Positions 5,431 through 8,177 of a stretch of DNA of 8,177 nt are shown here, one piece after another (the first letter of the stretch is position 1; the number at the start of each line of letters is the position of its first letter). Source of the DNA: Bacteroidota bacterium (GTDB lineage: Bacteria; Bacteroidota; Bacteroidia; Bacteroidales; Prolixibacteraceae). The translations under genes and the position numbers were made by a program. A model generated the notes under the pieces. The model saw only the letters and a list, made by a program, of their open reading frames with translations, did not search any database and was not told where the DNA came from. Location: assembly GCA_030695265.1 (NCBI GenBank), contig JAUYTA010000097.1:1-8177 (forward strand). The letters run 5' to 3'.

Positions 5431-6612
5431 TTACGGCCAGATTTCAGCTACCGAAAAAACAATCGGATCAACTCTTAATAATTCAATCTGGAAGTCGGTC
5501 AATTCCAACCCTTTCACCTGAAATATTGCCTTGAAGTTGGGGCCGCCAACTTTCGATTTTGCCATCAGAAGAGCGGTGCTTTTTTCATCGGTCAGATATT
5601 TAATAGCGGCAATGTTGCCGATGTCCGAATCAGAAAGCAGGAACAGAATTTTGCGTCCGTCAGCAGTTTTAAAATGAATGAGGCAGGCATGTTCGTTCTG
5701 GAGATAATTTTCCGAGCGGTTATTAAAATTCAGCAAACTGTCGGCCGTTTGGTAAATGAACGAAGTATTTTCAAGATCGTATTTCAGACCCAGTTTTTCG
5801 ATGGTGTTCTTCAGGAAACCAATGGTTTTAATGGAACCAATAAAAATAAGGTGTTTATTCCGCAGATCTTCCCAGCTCAATTGCGACGAAAATTTCATTT
5901 CAGTTTCGGCCTGATTGCCGCCAAACATTTGCATCATGCTGAAAAGGCCAACCGGAGCCTGTTTGTTGATGTAGGTCATTCTGTTTTTGGTGATTTTACC
6001 TATCAGTTCCGGATGTACTTTCAGGTAATTGTCCAGTTCCTCATCTGAGTTAATGCGTGTATCTCTTGAAATCCCGATCCTTCCGGTGGCAATTGAATCG
6101 TTGAAAAAATAATGGTCGCCCATAACAATCAAAATCGGAAGTTCAGGTTCGAAAAATTCTCTCCAAAGTGAATTTTCAGGCAACTGCGATTTTGGGCTCT
6201 GTACAATGATAATCAGGGCTATAATTAAAAGTACCAACCCTGCTGCAAACAGGTGAAAACCAACCCTGCTCAAAATACTTCTAATCGATTTTATCCGGTC
6301 GAACCTGAAATCAACCTTGTATTTTCCTTTGGGAATCTGAATGATTACCGTATCATCCTTTCCTTCAGTTTTATAGTATTCTTTCAGTTTATTGCGCAGG
6401 TTAAATATATAAATCCGAATATTAATGTCCTTTTGGTTGTCGGCCTTTTTCCCGAACACATCATTGGCAATCTGATACTCCTTGGGATTTTCTCCTTTCA
6501 GCGTACAGTTTACCAAATAATTCAGCAGGTCTTTGTTAATTCCTGATTTCGAAAAAGTTTTGCTATTCAATAGCTTTTCAAGGGTTTGCGATATTTTCTG
6601 GTGATCGGTCAT
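5431..6612 (-). CDS. Membrane-tethered winged-helix regulator with unknown extracytoplasmic domain
   Basis: The product has 393 residues from the ATG at 6610-6612. Residues about 20-102 resemble the OmpR/ToxR-type winged helix found in one-component regulators: NKDLLNYLVNCTLKGENPKE, then YQIANDVFG (45-54). After these come INIRIYIFNLRNKLKEYY (63-80, probable recognition helix) and IPKGKYKVDF (93-102, the wing). A basic stretch then precedes a single membrane segment at about 119-138 (FHLFAAGLVLLIIALIIIV), predicting the helix-turn-helix in the cytoplasm and residues 140-393 outside. That outer domain has strands such as LPILIVMGDHYFF and LRNKHLIFIGSIKTIGFL and is not a family I can name. An in-frame TTG at 6657 would add 15 residues. 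The ATG is preferred because homologues start near it and a dyad lies just upstream. The gene is divergent from the DUF6807 gene, which suggests it controls that operon (inference). Confidence 0.85.
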   Translation of the reverse strand: MTDHQKISQTLEKLLNSKTFSKSGINKDLLNYLVNCTLKGENPKEYQIANDVFGKKADNQKDINIRIYIFNLRNKLKEYYKTEGKDDTVIIQIPKGKYKVDFRFDRIKSIRSILSRVGFHLFAAGLVLLIIALIIIVQSPKSQLPENSLWREFFEPELPILIVMGDHYFFNDSIATGRIGISRDTRINSDEELDNYLKVHPELIGKITKNRMTYINKQAPVGLFSMMQMFGGNQAETEMKFSSQLSWEDLRNKHLIFIGSIKTIGFLKNTIEKLGLKYDLENTSFIYQTADSLLNFNNRSENYLQNEHACLIHFKTADGRKILFLLSDSDIGNIAAIKYLTDEKSTALLMAKSKVGGPNFKAIFQVKGLELTDFQIELLRVDPIVFSVAEIWP

Positions 6613-6634
6613 TAAAACTGTATGAATGAGTGCT

Positions 6635-6652
6635 GTTAAATCTATTTTTAAC
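6635..6652. promoter_or_regulatory. Dyad upstream of the membrane regulator gene
   Basis: GTTAAA (6635-6640) and TTTAAC (6647-6652) form a perfect 6-bp inverted repeat with a 6-nt spacer, 22 bp upstream of the ATG at 6612. Its plus strand shares the 12-mer GTTAAATCTATT with the minus strand of the dyad before the Crp/Fnr gene (2235-2253). Both are AT-rich, so chance is possible. If real, it is a candidate operator in the leader of this gene. Confidence 0.3.
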
Positions 6653-6667
6653 CTCAATATTACGCAA

Positions 6668-6697
6668 TAAAGTTAATTTTTATTCCGACTTTTGAAA
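6668..6697 (-). promoter_or_regulatory. Possible promoter of the membrane regulator gene
   Basis: Read on the minus strand, TAACTTTA (6675-6668) differs from the TAnnTTTG consensus only in the last base, and TTTC (6697-6694) lies 18 bp upstream as a near -33 box. It would give a leader of about 50 nt before the ATG at 6612 and would place the TTG at 6657 close to the start site. No clear promoter was found for the divergent DUF6807 gene. Confidence 0.25.
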
Positions 6698-6748
6698 TCC
6701 ATGCCTATATTGAGAGGAATTTATTTAAACCATAAAAACAATCAATAA

Positions 6749-7768
6749 ATGAAGACATTTTGTATTACGGCCGTTGTCCTGCTTTTTGCCGCAAATGTTG
6801 GTCAGGCTGCGAAGAAGGAAAAGGTTGAATTTAAGAACTTTGAAAGCGAAAAAAAGGTAGAGGTTTTTGTGGGCGGAAAACTTTTCACTGCTTTTATCTA
6901 TCCCGATAACATGGAGAAACAATCACTCTACCCCATCGCAAGTGCATCAGGAAAACTTATTACACGCGGTTATCCCTTGGATCCAAGGCCTTTTGAACGG
7001 ACCGACCATCCGCACCACGTTGGATTGTGGCTAAATTTTGGCGATGTAAACGGCCTCGATTTCTGGAACAACTCGTTTGCCATCAAAGCGGCAGATAAAC
7101 CCAAATACGGAACCGTAAAGTTCAGGAAGGTTGTAAGCGAAAATCCTGCAAAAGGAACGCTGGTTACCGCTTCAGAATGGGTTGATGTTAACAACAATGT
7201 TCTTTTAAATGAGGAAACTACCTTTGTTTTTGAAGGAACAGGTGATCTTCGTACCATCGAACGGACTTCAAAACTTACAGCAACACAGCAAGTTACTTTT
7301 ACTGAAAACAAGGAAGGTTTAATTGGGCTGAGATTGGATCGTGCTTTTGAAGAACCTGCCACTAAGCCGGATAAATTTCTGGACGCAAACGGTATTGTGA
7401 CCGAAGTTCCAATCATGAATAATGAAGGAGTGAATGGTGTTTACCGAAATGCAGAAGGAATTTCAGGAGGAGATGTATGGTCAAAAAGAAGCCCTTGGGT
7501 TGCATTACGAGCCAATAAGGAAGGTGAAATTCTCACCATTGTTATAATCGACAACGCTAAAAATCCAAATTACCCGGCATGGTCGCATGCCCGCGGATAT
7601 GGTCTTTTTGCCACCAATAACCTTGGAGGCCGTGCCTTCGACAAAAATGCTGCACCGGTAAAAATTATCCTGAATGAAGGGGAAAGCATCGTTTTTAAAC
7701 ACAAAATTGTAATTGGCGGCGATTTAAGCGATTCAGAAATTAACAAATTGTCAAAGAATTTTAAATAA
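6749..7768 (+). CDS. DUF6807 ('PmoA-like') secreted protein
   Basis: The 339-residue protein has a signal peptide (MKTF, hydrophobic 5-15, likely cleavage after VGQA at residue 20), so it acts outside the cytoplasm. It matches DUF6807, the family often mislabelled 'methane oxygenase PmoA'. The signature RTDHPHHVGLWLNFGDVNGLDFW starts near residue 84, with His87, His89 and His90. The C-terminal part has PAWSHARGYGLFATNNLGGRAF (about 275-297), also typical. It is unrelated to the membrane subunit of particulate methane monooxygenase. The histidines suggest a metal or catalytic site, but no activity is known to me. Members commonly sit beside Gfo/Idh/MocA oxidoreductases in carbohydrate loci of Bacteroidota and Planctomycetota, as here, with a 21-bp gap to the next gene. 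A carbohydrate-related role is therefore inferred. Confidence 0.9.
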   Translation: MKTFCITAVVLLFAANVGQAAKKEKVEFKNFESEKKVEVFVGGKLFTAFIYPDNMEKQSLYPIASASGKLITRGYPLDPRPFERTDHPHHVGLWLNFGDVNGLDFWNNSFAIKAADKPKYGTVKFRKVVSENPAKGTLVTASEWVDVNNNVLLNEETTFVFEGTGDLRTIERTSKLTATQQVTFTENKEGLIGLRLDRAFEEPATKPDKFLDANGIVTEVPIMNNEGVNGVYRNAEGISGGDVWSKRSPWVALRANKEGEILTIVIIDNAKNPNYPAWSHARGYGLFATNNLGGRAFDKNAAPVKIILNEGESIVFKHKIVIGGDLSDSEINKLSKNFK

Positions 7769-7789
7769 CCAACATAAACTAAATATCCA

Positions 7790-8177
7790 ATGGAAAAGGA
7801 AGAAAAAAATTCAAGAAGAACATTTCTAAGGACTGCGGCCACCGGAGCGTTGATTGCAGCCGTTGCGCCATCAGCAGTAACAGCACAGGTGAAAAAACCT
7901 GAGATTATTCCGGCCAGTGTGAAAGGAGCCAACGATCGCATCAGAGTAGCGGTACTCGGTGTTTATGGCAGAGGACAATCCCATATCGAAGAAGTTATGG
8001 GACTTCAGGAAAAGTCGAATGTGGAGGTGGCCGTATTGTGCGACCCGGATATGAATATTCTGCAAAAACGGGCAAATGAATTTGAAAAGAAGTATGGCAA
8101 AAAAGTGGCCATTGAGCAGGATTTCCGCAGAACCTACGATGACAAAACCATTGATGCCGTGACCCTTGCAACCCCGA
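7790..8177 (+). CDS. Gfo/Idh/MocA-family oxidoreductase, N-terminal part (cut by right edge)
   Basis: The first 129 residues are present. A twin-arginine signal occupies about 1-32: SRRTFLR at 8-14, a hydrophobic stretch and an AVTA site, so the protein is exported folded, probably with its cofactor bound. The NAD(P)-binding Rossmann fold begins at about 50 with IRVAVLGVYGRG (glycines 57, 60 and 62). It continues through VEVAVLCDPD (78-87), where the acidic residue after the second strand suits the cofactor ribose, to the TIDAVTLATP strand at the edge. Family members oxidise or epimerise sugars and related polyols; the substrate-binding domain is outside the window. The ATG at 7790 is preferred since it gives an intact Tat motif. 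It follows the DUF6807 gene by 21 bp and is very likely in the same operon. Confidence 0.93.
   Translation, partial: MEKEEKNSRRTFLRTAATGALIAAVAPSAVTAQVKKPEIIPASVKGANDRIRVAVLGVYGRGQSHIEEVMGLQEKSNVEVAVLCDPDMNILQKRANEFEKKYGKKVAIEQDFRRTYDDKTIDAVTLATP

Noticed and set aside
5674..6546. Plus-strand open frames at 5674-6048 and 6253-6546
   Set aside because: They are antisense to the winged-helix regulator, whose helix-turn-helix and membrane segment are convincing.
6613..6657. TTG start at 6657 for the membrane regulator
   Set aside because: It adds 15 residues with no domain content, lies at the edge of the likely promoter and dyad, and uses a rare start codon, while an ATG is available at 6612.
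6970..7416. 148-residue minus-strand open frame inside the DUF6807 gene
   Set aside because: It is fully antisense to a clearly conserved coding region, is Ser/Val/Leu-rich as expected for a shadow frame, and has no domain or promoter.
7570..8065. Minus-strand open frames opposite the end of the DUF6807 gene and the start of the oxidoreductase gene
   Set aside because: Both overlap confident coding sequence with intact signal peptide and Rossmann motifs on the other strand.

Overview
The window looks like a chromosomal segment of a Bacteroidota species, probably class Bacteroidia; a Marinilabiliales/Prolixibacteraceae-type organism is a guess from gene content. Supporting signs are promoter elements matching the phylum's -7 consensus TAnnTTTG (1440-1447 on the minus strand and 3857-3864 on the plus strand), the lack of strong Shine-Dalgarno sequences before most starts, and the families present: an Ig-like surface lipoprotein, YceI, DUF6807 and a Tat-exported Gfo/Idh/MocA oxidoreductase. 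No RNA genes, CRISPR arrays, transposase genes or phage genes were seen.

Left part (1-2225, minus strand): the N-terminal 474 residues of a large Ig-like domain lipoprotein that runs off the left edge. It is preceded by a Crp/Fnr-family regulator whose upstream region carries a perfect 7-bp dyad.

Centre (2359-5207, plus strand): an OsmC-like protein, an AraC-family regulator, a secreted YceI-like protein and a pirin. The last two are 9 bp apart and almost certainly co-transcribed from a promoter at about 3834-3864. The set resembles a redox or electrophile-stress neighbourhood, which is an inference from the families. The 136 bp between the OsmC and AraC genes hold the most striking non-coding structure in the window: four GTCAT pentamers followed by four inverted copies (ATGAC or CTGAC), spaced about one helical turn apart around a common dyad axis near 2845.

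Between two converging genes (5208-5430) sits an 83-bp symmetric element (5306-5388) that can fold into a four-way junction with three hairpin arms. It is probably a dispersed REP- or MITE-like repeat.

Right part (5431-8177): a minus-strand gene for a membrane-tethered one-component regulator (cytoplasmic winged helix, one membrane segment, extracytoplasmic domain of unknown function). It is divergent from a plus-strand pair, a secreted DUF6807 ('PmoA-like') protein and a Tat-signal Gfo/Idh/MocA oxidoreductase cut by the right edge. The arrangement suggests a sugar-related periplasmic pathway that may be controlled by the divergent regulator.
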